The position numbers were made by a program, and so were the translations under genes. A DNA stretch of 64,000 nt from contig CAWJFP010000025.1 of the NCBI GenBank assembly GCA_963842155.1, positions 1-64,000 of the forward strand, in the 5' to 3' direction. The notes under the pieces are model-generated. The model was not told the origin of the DNA and ran no database searches. It saw only the letters and a list, made by a program, of their open reading frames with translations. Each line of letters opens with the position of its first letter. Within the stretch, counting starts at the first letter, position 1. Below are positions 39,310-53,701 of this stretch, one piece after another. This DNA comes from CAWJFP01 sp963842155. Lineage in GTDB: Bacteria; Pseudomonadota; Alphaproteobacteria; JACZXZ01.

Positions 39310-40772
39310 TGGTGGGCTGGCTCGTCTTTTGCCTCGCGGCGGCGCCGCTTGCGACGGCGGCGGGTTGCCTTCTCGCCCGGCGCGCTCGCATCGCGGAGGC
39401 ATTGAACCTGTTCGCGAGCGCGATATCCTTCGCTTGCGCCGTTCCTCTGCCATTTCTCATCGACGGCAAGGAGAGCTTGTTCTGGAACGACTACGTGATC
39501 GTCGATCGCGTATCGGTGTGGGTCGTTCTCTGCACGTCGATCGTCTATTTCCTCGCGTCGATCTATGCGGTCGGCTACATGCGGCTCTTGGACGAGGACG
39601 AGCGCCTCTATAGGTTCTACGCGCTGTTCGCCGCCTTCGGGTTCACGACGCTCGTCGCCCCCTTCATGAACAACATCGGCCTCTATTGGATCGCCATCGA
39701 GCTGACCACCTTGGTGAGCACTTTTCTGGTGGCGTTCGAGCAGGCCGCCGAGAGCACGGAGGCCGCGTGGAAATACATCATGGTGGTGTCGGCGGGGATC
39801 AGCCTGGCGCTGCTCGGGACAATTCTGTTCTATTGGGGCGGCAGCTTCGTCCTCGGCCCGACATACAAGATGACCTGGTCGGTCCTGAGCGGAGCGGCGC
39901 CTCGCATCGATCCGACATTGATGATCCTGGCCTTCCTGCTGGTGCTCGTGGGCTACGGCACGAAGGTCGGCCTGGCCCCCATGCATAGCTGGCTCCCTGA
40001 TGCGCATAGCGAAGGCCCGGCGCCGGTCTCCGCCATGCTGTCGGGCGCACTCCTGAACACCGCCATGATCGGGATCGTGCGGTTCCTCGCCGTGACGCGT
40101 GCCGCAGGCCTCGGATTGCTGCCGCAGTTCGCCCTCGTGGCCCTCGGCGCCCTGTCGCTGTTCATCGGCGCGCTCTTCATCGTGCGGCAAGAGGGGATCA
40201 AGCGGCTGATGGCCTATTCGAGCATCGAGCATATGGGTGTCGTCGCCCTCGGCTTCGGCTTCGGCGGTGCTCTCGGCATCGCGGGCGCGCTCTACCACAT
40301 GCTCAATCATTCTCTCAACAAGTCCCTCATGTTCTTCGGCGCGGGGAACATGATGCGGGCCTACGGAACGAAGGAGATTGGGGAAATCCGCGACGTCGGC
40401 GAGCATTTCCCCTCCCAGGGCGCGCTGTGGCTCGCGGGCGCCGTCGCCATCACGGGCGCGCCGCCGTTCGGCCTGTTCATGAGCGAGTTCACCATCATGC
40501 GAGCCGGCATGACCCCGTCCTTCTCCTGGGCGGTTTATGTGATGGCGCTCCTCCTCATCGTGATCTTCATCGGGTTTCTCAATCATTTCCGCTCGATGTT
40601 CTACGCTGGCCCGCAGACGGGCGCGCCGCCCAAGAACGTCATCAGCGCCTGGTGCGCAGCGCCCTTGTGGCTCTCGCTCATACCGCTGCTGGTGCTCGGC
40701 CTATGGTGGCCCGCCGGCCTCTGGAACTATCTGACGTCGATTGCGCAATCCCTCTCGCCGGCGATGCCATGA
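39309..40772 (+). CDS. HyfF/NuoN-M-like proton-translocating subunit
   Basis: 487 residues, about 13-14 membrane helices, antiporter-like family. The key charged residues are present: Glu in LYWIAIELTTLVS, Lys in VGYGTKVGLAPMHSWLPDAH and Lys/His in the central helices (NHSLNKSLMFFGAGN). These form the half-channel residues in complex I and Mrp-type subunits. The true start is ATG 39309 rather than TTG 39306. It overlaps hyfG by four bases. Confidence 0.9.
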   Translation: MVGWLVFCLAAAPLATAAGCLLARRARIAEALNLFASAISFACAVPLPFLIDGKESLFWNDYVIVDRVSVWVVLCTSIVYFLASIYAVGYMRLLDEDERLYRFYALFAAFGFTTLVAPFMNNIGLYWIAIELTTLVSTFLVAFEQAAESTEAAWKYIMVVSAGISLALLGTILFYWGGSFVLGPTYKMTWSVLSGAAPRIDPTLMILAFLLVLVGYGTKVGLAPMHSWLPDAHSEGPAPVSAMLSGALLNTAMIGIVRFLAVTRAAGLGLLPQFALVALGALSLFIGALFIVRQEGIKRLMAYSSIEHMGVVALGFGFGGALGIAGALYHMLNHSLNKSLMFFGAGNMMRAYGTKEIGEIRDVGEHFPSQGALWLAGAVAITGAPPFGLFMSEFTIMRAGMTPSFSWAVYVMALLLIVIFIGFLNHFRSMFYAGPQTGAPPKNVISAWCAAPLWLSLIPLLVLGLWWPAGLWNYLTSIAQSLSPAMP

Positions 40773-42253
40773 GGCAAACCGAGCTCATCTCGATCGAGCC
40801 GGAGAAGCTCGCGGCAGCTGTCGGTCGCCTGATCGAGGCCGGCGGACGAATGCAGATGGTCTATGGCTGGTATCACCGGCCGGGCCGCGTCGAGCTGCGC
40901 TATGTCGCTGCCCGCGCGCCGGGCGAGCCTTTCGTCGTCTGGCGTTTCGAGGCGCGCGGCCTGGTGCCGAGCCTGGCCGGGATCAGCCCCCTCTTGGGCT
41001 GGTACGAGCGCGAGATCACCGATCTGTTCGGCGTGCAGTTCGTCGGCCATCCCGAGCCTTACCGTCTTGTGCTGCATGAGGGCGCAAGGCCGGTCCTGCC
41101 GCCGCTCGACCCGCGCTACCCGGCGGACACGCTGCTGCCCTTCGAAGCGGCCATCGGCCGCGCTCCGGAAATCGCGAGCCCGGATGTCCAGCGCCTGCCC
41201 TTCGGACCGGTGCGCGCCGACGTGGTGGAATCCGTCGAGCTCGTCTTCTTCTATGTGGGCGAACATATCCTCCACTTGCAGCCGCAGCTTTTCTTCAAGC
41301 ATCGCGGCATGGAGAGGCGCTTCGAGGGACGCTCGCTCGCCGCCGCTACGATTCTCGCCGAGCGCGTCTCCGGCGTCGGCAGCTTCGCGCACGCTCTCGC
41401 CTTCTGCCAAGCCGTCGAGGAAGCCGCCTCATGCGAGCTGCCGCCGCGTGCCCGCATGCTCCGCTCGCTGCTCGGCGAGCTCGAGCGGCTTTACAATCAT
41501 CTCCATTATTTGGGGCATCTCGCCCATACCACCACGCTCAAGGTGGGCGAAGCCGAAGGCAAGCTCCTGGAGGAGCGCGCCAAGCAGATCAATGCGCGTC
41601 TCACGGGAAGCCGGTTCCTGCGCAGCCTGCTGATCCCCGGGGGCTTGCGCCGCGACTTGGACCCGAAGCCATGGCTGGGCGAAGCGCTAGGAGCGCTGCG
41701 CGAGGACCTGGCCGCCTACGCGGCGATGCTCGAAGGCACCAACAGCCATCTCGATCGTTTGATCACGACGGGCGTGCTCGATCGTCAGGCCGCGATCGAC
41801 CAGGGAGCCACGGGCCCCATCCAGCGGGCCTCCGGTCTCGATCGCGACCTGCGCCGGGACCATCCCTACGCGGCCTACGCCGAGCTGCCCTTGATCGTGC
41901 CTTCGAAGGCGAGCGGCGACGCCCATGCCCGCGCGCAGGTGCGCATGGAGGAGATCGAGGCCAGCATCGGCCTCATACAAAGGGTCCTGCTCTTGCTCGA
42001 AGAGGGGCCGGTCAGGACGGCTTGCGTCCCACCGCCCAATTCGGAAGGGCTCGGCTGGGCGGAAAGCCCGCGCGGCTCCTTGTTCTATGCCGTCCATTTC
42101 GGCGACGACGGCGTGCTCTCGCGCGCCAAGGTCAAGTCTCCGTCCTTCTCCAATTGGCGGGTCTTTCCGCTCACCGTGCATGACAGCAACATGATGGACT
42201 ATGCCATCAACGAGGCCAGCTTCGGCCTCACTGTCGCCGGCTGCGATCGTTAG
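40769..42253 (+). CDS. HyfG/HycE-like large subunit lacking the NiFe cysteines
   Basis: 494 residues: a NuoC-like N-terminal domain (about 1-130; GWYEREITDLFGVQF) fused to a NuoD / NiFe-hydrogenase large-subunit domain. In group 4 hydrogenases the nickel-iron centre is held by R-x-C-G-x-C-x3-H and D-P-C-x2-C. Here the first motif is R-V-S-G-V-G-S-F-A-H (199-208), cysteines replaced by S201 and G204; the second is D-S-N-M-M-D (about 472). No NiFe site is possible. HRG (178-180) and the rest of the fold remain, as in complex I and Ehr proteins. So it is not a hydrogenase; it probably shapes a redox or quinone-like site. Confidence 0.9.
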   Translation: MRQTELISIEPEKLAAAVGRLIEAGGRMQMVYGWYHRPGRVELRYVAARAPGEPFVVWRFEARGLVPSLAGISPLLGWYEREITDLFGVQFVGHPEPYRLVLHEGARPVLPPLDPRYPADTLLPFEAAIGRAPEIASPDVQRLPFGPVRADVVESVELVFFYVGEHILHLQPQLFFKHRGMERRFEGRSLAAATILAERVSGVGSFAHALAFCQAVEEAASCELPPRARMLRSLLGELERLYNHLHYLGHLAHTTTLKVGEAEGKLLEERAKQINARLTGSRFLRSLLIPGGLRRDLDPKPWLGEALGALREDLAAYAAMLEGTNSHLDRLITTGVLDRQAAIDQGATGPIQRASGLDRDLRRDHPYAAYAELPLIVPSKASGDAHARAQVRMEEIEASIGLIQRVLLLLEEGPVRTACVPPPNSEGLGWAESPRGSLFYAVHFGDDGVLSRAKVKSPSFSNWRVFPLTVHDSNMMDYAINEASFGLTVAGCDR

Positions 42254-42262
42254 AGGCGCGCG

Positions 42263-43072
42263 ATGCCGTTCTGGACCCTGTTCGGCCTGTATAAAGGCAA
42301 GGCGACGACCGCTTGGCCCGAGCGCCCGCAAGAGCATGGCCAGGACGGCCTCGTCGGCATGCCGCGTTTCGAGCCCGCGCATTGCGACAGTGGTTGCGCG
42401 GAATGCGCGGCCGTCTGTCCCACCCGCGCGATCACGGTCGATAAGGAGCAGTCAGGGGAAGCGAGGCTGGAGGTCGATTACGGACGGTGCGTCGTGTGCC
42501 AGCTTTGCGTCGAGGCCTGCCCTACGGGTGCGGCTGCGAGCTCGTTCGATTGGGCCTTCGGGGTGCGCGACCGCGCGGACTTGGTGCTCTCCGCGACGGA
42601 GGCGCGCGCCGGCCGGAAGGGCAGGGAGCCCGAATCGCGGCGTGGATTTCACCGCAGCCTGCATATCAGGCATGTCGATACAGGCTCCTGCAACGGTTGC
42701 GAGTCGGAGCTCCAGGCCCTCAACAACCCCTTCTACAACCTGCATCGCCTCGGCATCTTCTTCACGCCCTCGCCGCGCTTCGCGGATCTGCTGCTGGTGA
42801 CGGGTCCGGTGACCTACGCGATGCGGGAGCCCTTGCTGCGCGCCTACGAGGCGATGCCCGAGCCGCGCTGGGTCATGGCCGTGGGCACATGCGCGGTCTC
42901 GGGCGGGATCGCGGATGGGGGATATGCCTGCGGCCACGGGCTCGAAGGCGTGCTGCCTGTCGATCTCTATCTGCCGGGATGTCCGCCCAATCCGGCGGCG
43001 CTCATCGAGGCGCTTCTGATGTTCCTGGATCGCATGCCACAAAGAGCGAGCGGAGGCCGGCTTGCCGAATGA
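42263..43072 (+). CDS. Fused two-cluster ferredoxin (HyfH) and NuoB-like small subunit (HyfI)
   Basis: 269 residues. Residues 41-52 (C41, C45, C48, C52) and 76-86 (C76, C79, C82, C86) are two [4Fe-4S] motifs of a HyfH/NuoI-like ferredoxin. From about residue 130 a NuoB/HyfI-like small subunit follows, with cluster ligands GSCNGCESEL (C143, C146), GTCAVSGG (C210) and LPGCPPNP (C240). In E. coli these are separate proteins, so this is a fusion. It gives a three-cluster electron wire to the large subunit. It overlaps the next gene by 11 bases. Confidence 0.9.
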   Translation: MPFWTLFGLYKGKATTAWPERPQEHGQDGLVGMPRFEPAHCDSGCAECAAVCPTRAITVDKEQSGEARLEVDYGRCVVCQLCVEACPTGAAASSFDWAFGVRDRADLVLSATEARAGRKGREPESRRGFHRSLHIRHVDTGSCNGCESELQALNNPFYNLHRLGIFFTPSPRFADLLLVTGPVTYAMREPLLRAYEAMPEPRWVMAVGTCAVSGGIADGGYACGHGLEGVLPVDLYLPGCPPNPAALIEALLMFLDRMPQRASGGRLAE

Positions 43073-45056
43073 CCTTCTCGTCGCCGCCCTTGCGGCTTGG
43101 CTGATCGCGGCCGCCGTAGCCTTGACCGGGCGCTTCTTGCCGGCCGCCCGGGGGCTGATCTGCCTCGGTGGGCTCGCGCTCCTGGCGCTCGCCGTGGTCG
43201 CTTTGCCGGACGGCTTCGCCGCCGTTCATACGCCGTTCGGGCTGGGCATAACCGGATCGACTTTTCTTTTGTCGCCGGATGCCCTCTGGCTGCTGGGGTT
43301 CGGCCTGCCCGGCGCCGTTCTCGCTTGCTGGCTCGGCACGCCGGCGCGCCGGCAGCAGGGCTGGATCTTCGGCGCGGCGGCGAGCCTCGTGGGCGCGCTC
43401 GGCGTATTCGGGCTGCAGGACGCGCTGAGCTTCCTCGTCGCCTGGGAGATCATGGGCCTCGGCGGCGCGGTCATGATTCTGGGCGAGAGCCTGGCGCCCG
43501 ATAGTGGCCGTCCCGTGCTCTTCATGCTCGCCCTTCTCGAAGCCGGATCGGTGGCCCTCATGCTCGCCTTCGTCCTCTTGGCCGAACGCAGCGGCAGCCT
43601 GTCCTTCTCCGACTTCGCCGCCGGCGCGCGCACCATGCCGCACGGGGAGCTGCTCTTCGTCGGCCTCCTCCTGCTGATCGGCTTCGGCGCGAAGCTTGGG
43701 CTGCTGCCGTTCTACGAATGGTTTCCGGGAACCTACGGGGCCGGGAGCGGCGCCACGGGGGCGCTCCTCTCGGGCGTCGTCTTGAACGCCGCGTTCTTCG
43801 CGCTCGCCCGCGGCCTCATCCTTTGGCTGCCCGCCGCTCCCGGCCTGCCCGTCTCCATAGCCGGCATTTTCATCGTGGCGATCGGCGTGCTTAGCGCCAT
43901 CCTGACGGCGCTCTACGCCTTCCAGCAGGAAGCATGGCGCGAGGTCCTGAGCCTGTCCTCCGCAGAGAACGGCTCGATCGCGGTCTGCCTGTTGGGCGCG
44001 GCGCTGATGTTCCGCCAGGACGGCCTGACGGAACTGGCCGGCCTCGCCTGGACCGTCGCGCTGATCCACCTCGCAGGCCACGCCCTCGCCAAAGGAGCCA
44101 TGTTCCTCTCCGCCGACGGCGTCTACCGCGCGGCGGGAAACTATATGCTCGTTCAGCGCGGGCTTCTCGCGCGCAGCTCCTGGGTCTTCGGCGTGGGCGC
44201 GCTCTTCGCGGCGATGAGCCTGGCGGCGATGCCGCCCCAGGCCGGATTCGTCAGCGAATGGTATCTCTTCCAGACCTTCTTCCAAGGGTTCCATCTCGCC
44301 GGCCTGGCGAGCCGCATGACGGCGGCCCTTGCCGGAGCCGGGCTGGCGCTCACCGCGGCGATATCCTTCGCGGTCTCCGTCAAGCTATTCGGCATCGGCC
44401 TGCTGGGGCGCGCGCCACGGAATGGCGCGGCGGTGTCCGCCGGAACGGCGGTCGCGGTCGGCGTCCTGGGCGCGCTCGTTCTACTCCTCGCGGCGGGCAT
44501 GCCGCTATGGCTCCGCGCGCTGAGCAGCGCCTCGTTCGCGATCTTCGGGGCGGATGCCCCAGCGGCGATGCGCGACGGCTGGCTTCTGGTGCCGCTGACG
44601 GCGAAATTCGCCTTCATCTCGCCGAGCAAGCTCGTCATCGCCATGCCGCTGCTGGCCTTGCTGCCGTCGGCCCTCTTGCTTCTGTCGCTGCGGCGGGGCG
44701 TGCGGCGCGCGCCTGTCTGGTATGGCGGCCACGACAAGGAGCCGCAGCGCGCCGCGACCACGGCCTTCACGTTCTCCAACGCCCTGCGCACCTTCTACAG
44801 CTTCATCTATCGGCCAACCGTGCAGACCGAGCGCGAAGCCGCGCGCGAGTTGAACGGCAAGCCCTACTTTATCAGGCGGCTGGTCTTCTCCCATGACGTG
44901 GCGCCCGTCTTCGGGCCATATCTCTTCGTGCCGCTGGAGCGGCTGGTCACCGGACTGGCCGCGAGACTGCGGATCATCCAGTCGGGGCATCTCAATTTCT
45001 ATCTTTCGCTTATCGGAGCACTTCTCGTCGCCATCTTGCTGATCTCGCTTTTCTAG
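43062..45056 (+). CDS. HyfB/NuoL-like proton-translocating subunit
   Basis: 664 residues, about 15-16 membrane helices plus a C-terminal helix like the lateral arm of NuoL. Pump residues are visible: Glu in LVAWEIMGLGG, Lys in GFGAKLGLLPFYEWFPGTYG, and His/Lys in IHLAGHALAKGAMFL. The start is TTG at 43062, supported by GGAGG six bases upstream; the nearest ATG (43069) is out of frame. Last gene of the Ehr operon, in contrast to E. coli where the B subunit is second. Confidence 0.88.
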   Translation: MPNDLLVAALAAWLIAAAVALTGRFLPAARGLICLGGLALLALAVVALPDGFAAVHTPFGLGITGSTFLLSPDALWLLGFGLPGAVLACWLGTPARRQQGWIFGAAASLVGALGVFGLQDALSFLVAWEIMGLGGAVMILGESLAPDSGRPVLFMLALLEAGSVALMLAFVLLAERSGSLSFSDFAAGARTMPHGELLFVGLLLLIGFGAKLGLLPFYEWFPGTYGAGSGATGALLSGVVLNAAFFALARGLILWLPAAPGLPVSIAGIFIVAIGVLSAILTALYAFQQEAWREVLSLSSAENGSIAVCLLGAALMFRQDGLTELAGLAWTVALIHLAGHALAKGAMFLSADGVYRAAGNYMLVQRGLLARSSWVFGVGALFAAMSLAAMPPQAGFVSEWYLFQTFFQGFHLAGLASRMTAALAGAGLALTAAISFAVSVKLFGIGLLGRAPRNGAAVSAGTAVAVGVLGALVLLLAAGMPLWLRALSSASFAIFGADAPAAMRDGWLLVPLTAKFAFISPSKLVIAMPLLALLPSALLLLSLRRGVRRAPVWYGGHDKEPQRAATTAFTFSNALRTFYSFIYRPTVQTEREAARELNGKPYFIRRLVFSHDVAPVFGPYLFVPLERLVTGLAARLRIIQSGHLNFYLSLIGALLVAILLISLF

Positions 45057-45180
45057 GCTCTGCTCTCAGGCCTGGGCCGAGAAGAGCGCCGCCTGCGTCT
45101 CGCATCGCGGCCGCAGCCATGCCATATTCGCGCGCGGCGGCCGCGCGGCGGCAAGCCGGGCTCGATCCGGGGAGGAGAAG

Positions 45181-45703
45181 ATGACGATTTCGATGTATCA
45201 GGCGTCCGTGCCGGCCTATCTGCAAATGCTGGAAAGCCTTTCCGCGATTCTCGACAAGGCGGCGGCGCAGGCCGCGGCGCGCAAGATCGACCCCTACCGT
45301 GCTGCTGCAGACGCGGCTCTATCCCGACATGTTTCCCCTGGTGCGGCAGGTGCAGATTGCCACCGATCAGGCGAAAGGCGCTTGCGGCCGCCTGGCGGGG
45401 GTCGAATTGCCGGTCTTTGCCGATACCGAGACGAGCTTCGAGGAATTGAAGAAGCGGCTCGCGCGGACCGTCGCATTCATCAAGGGGCTCAAGCCGGCGC
45501 AGATCGACGGCTCCGAGGACCGAGAGATCGCGATCAAGGTCGCCGGCCAGCTCCGCAGGTTCAAGGGGCAGAATTACCTGATCAATTACGCGCTGCCCAA
45601 TTTCTATTTCCACGTGACGACCGCCTACGCGATCCTGCGCCATTGCGGCATCGAGATCGGCAAGAGCGATTTCATCGGATTGTCAAATATGGGGACGGCG
45701 TAA
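45181..45703 (+). pseudogene. DUF1993 family protein, single-base frameshift
   Basis: About 173 residues if repaired. Frame 1 from ATG 45181 gives MTISMYQASVPAYLQML...ARKIDP; the +1 frame continues VLLQTRLYPDMFPLVRQVQIATDQAK through NFYFHVTTAYAILRH to the stop at 45703. Removing one C from CCCC at 45291-45294 joins them without loss. Both halves are well conserved. The family is a four-helix DinB-like fold of unknown function. A GGGGAGGAGAAG ribosome site precedes the ATG. Sequencing error or very recent mutation. Confidence 0.82.
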
Positions 45704-45854
45704 GCTCGGCGATTCCGCCGTCTTCCACGCCCGATGGCACAGCGCGGCCATATTCATGAGGCAATTGGCGGCGGGCGGCGGTTCGCGGTAGACTGATGTC
45801 CTGGGGCGCCGGCCCTCCCCGGCGAGCACGGCTTTTGTCGAGAAGCAGGTTGTC

Positions 45855-46367
45855 GTGAGCCGCGCATTCGTGAAAGAGGCCGACGAGGATCGGCCGCCGA
45901 CCGACGAGGAGCTGGGCGTCCCCGCCATCGAGGAGCCCGTTCTCCTGACGCCGGCCGGATTCGAGCGCCTGAAGGCCGAGCTTGAGCAGGCCCTGGCCGA
46001 GGTCGCGCGCCTGCGCGAGGCCAGCTCACCCGAGGACAAGGCCGCATTGACGCGCGCGCGCCGCCGCCAGCGTATCGCCGAGCTGCAGCTCGCCGCGGCG
46101 AAGGTGATCGACCCCAGCCAGCATGCCGGCCATAGCGACAGCGTCGCCTTCGGCGCGCGCGTCACCGTCAAAGGCGAGGAAGGGGAGAGCCGCGCCTATC
46201 GGCTGGTGGGCGCGGCGGAGGCCGATCCCGCGCGCGGCCTCATCAACGTGAAGTCTCCGCTGGCGGAGGCCCTGATGGGCCATCGCGTCGGCGACACGGT
46301 GACTTGGCAGCGGCCCGCCGGCGAGACGGCCCTCACCATCCTCGCCATCGATTATCCCGACAGCTGA
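45855..46367 (+). CDS. GreA/GreB-family elongation factor
   Basis: 170 residues, GTG start at 45855. An N-terminal coiled coil (LTPAGFERLKAELEQALAEVARLREA to about residue 95) and a C-terminal FKBP-like domain (VAFGARVTVKGEEGESRAYRLVG, SPLAEALMGHRVGDTVTW) match Gre factors that rescue backtracked RNA polymerase. The first 25 residues (EADEDRPPTDEELGVP) resemble GreB-like or Rnk-type relatives rather than canonical GreA; canonical acidic tip residues are less clear. Probably co-transcribed with the following ParB-like gene. Confidence 0.85.
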   Translation: MSRAFVKEADEDRPPTDEELGVPAIEEPVLLTPAGFERLKAELEQALAEVARLREASSPEDKAALTRARRRQRIAELQLAAAKVIDPSQHAGHSDSVAFGARVTVKGEEGESRAYRLVGAAEADPARGLINVKSPLAEALMGHRVGDTVTWQRPAGETALTILAIDYPDS

Positions 46368-46398
46368 TGGCGCGCGCGTCGCGGCGGGCGGTAGCGTC

Positions 46399-46650
46399 AT
46401 GCTGATGAAGTCGGTCGCCGTGCGGCTCGAAGAGATATACGTGCCCGCGCGGCTGCAGCCGACCCTGGACGCGAAGAAGGTCGAGGCCATCGCCGAGAGC
46501 ATCATCGAAAGCGGCTTGCAGACGCCCATTCAGCTGCGCCGCGACAAGGACCGCTTCGTGCTGGTGACGGGCCTCCACCGCCTGGAGGCCACGCGGGCGC
46601 TGGGCGAGGAGACCATCCAGGCCTATATCGTTCGCGCCCGCCAGCATTAG
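46399..46650 (+). CDS. Stand-alone ParB/sulfiredoxin-like domain protein
   Basis: 83 residues covering only a ParB N-terminal domain: EEIYVPARLQP, KVEAIAESIIESGLQTPIQLRR and the CTP-binding-like VLVTGLHRLEATRALG (GxxR pattern becomes GLHR). No helix-turn-helix or dimerisation domain follows, so it is not a partition ParB. Similar minimal proteins occur in Alphaproteobacteria with unknown roles. The ATG at 46399 or 46405 could be used. It converges on the HAD gene 37 bases away. Confidence 0.75.
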   Translation: MLMKSVAVRLEEIYVPARLQPTLDAKKVEAIAESIIESGLQTPIQLRRDKDRFVLVTGLHRLEATRALGEETIQAYIVRARQH

Positions 46651-46687
46651 CGCGGCCGCGTCCTCGAGGACCCGCCGCGCGGCATCC

Positions 46688-47314
46688 TCAGCGCAGCGGG
46701 AAGCCGAGGATGGCCTCGAGCTCGTCGATCGCGGCGGTCAATTCGGCGACCTTGATCGTCTTCATGCCCATCGCACGCGCGGGCTTGAGGTTGATGCCGA
46801 GATCGTCGAGATAGACGCAAGCCGCGGCCTCGACTCCGAGCGCGTCCACCATCATCGCGTAGATCCGCGGGTCGGGCTTGCGGAGGCCGATCTTCGCGCT
46901 CTCGATGACATGGTCGAAGAGGGTCATGATCTCCGCCTTGAAGAGACCGGCTACGTCGCTCGAAGCGGCGGTCGGCAGGTTGTTGGTGATGCAACCGGTC
47001 TTGAGCCGCCCGTGGATGCGCCGCAAGGCCTCGATCATGTCGGGCCGCATCTCGCCGACGAGAAGCGGCAGCACGTCGGCGCCGCGCACCTCATGCCCGA
47101 GCGCGCGACTCTCGCTCGCGAACGCCGCGTCGAAGGCCGTATGATCGATCTCGCCGCGCTCGATCCTGGCCCAGGCGTTGTCGAGATGGTTGGCCGCGTT
47201 GATCGAGCGGATGAAGTCGCGCGGCAGCCGGCGCTCGCGCTCGAAGCGGGCGAAGCTCGCGAAGGGGCTTGTGGTGAGCACGCCGCCGAAGTCCCAGATG
47301 ACCGCCTTGATCAT
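46688..47314 (-). CDS. HAD-superfamily (IA) hydrolase
   Basis: 208 residues. Motif I is AVIWDFGGVLT with the nucleophile Asp; a helical cap follows; motif II TGCITNN; motif III lysine in GLRKPDPRIY; motif IV YLDDLGINLKPA. This is the pattern of epoxide-hydrolase N-terminal-like or phosphatase HAD-IA proteins. Substrate unknown. It follows gltD by 37 bases on the same strand, so read-through is possible. Confidence 0.86.
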   Translation of the reverse strand: MIKAVIWDFGGVLTTSPFASFARFERERRLPRDFIRSINAANHLDNAWARIERGEIDHTAFDAAFASESRALGHEVRGADVLPLLVGEMRPDMIEALRRIHGRLKTGCITNNLPTAASSDVAGLFKAEIMTLFDHVIESAKIGLRKPDPRIYAMMVDALGVEAAACVYLDDLGINLKPARAMGMKTIKVAELTAAIDELEAILGFPLR

Positions 47315-47351
47315 GGCACCGTCTTTTGTCGGCGCCGCGGAGCGACGCCAT

Positions 47352-48805
<1,454 letters not shown>

Positions 48806-48832
48806 CAGCGGTCCTGGGACGATTGCTTGCGA

Positions 48833-53482
<4,650 letters not shown>

Positions 53483-53701
53483 CGCGATTTCTATTCCGCC
53501 ACCGTTGTCGCAGAGCTCACGGGCCTGTCTCCCCCGCCGGACGAGCCGCCAGAGTAAGATAATATGCATAAGTCCGGTCGTGAACGCGAAATCTTGCCTC
53601 GGTCGCGCAAGGCCGGCGGGAGGGCCGCGCGGCCGCCAGGATCCGGGCAAGAGCGACCTCGGCCGTCAGGCGGGCGCGGCGGCGGTTCCCTCCTTACTCT
53701 T

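Noticed and set aside
40769..42253. Annotation as an active NiFe hydrogenase large subunit
   Set aside because: All four metal-binding cysteines are missing, and no maturation genes are nearby.
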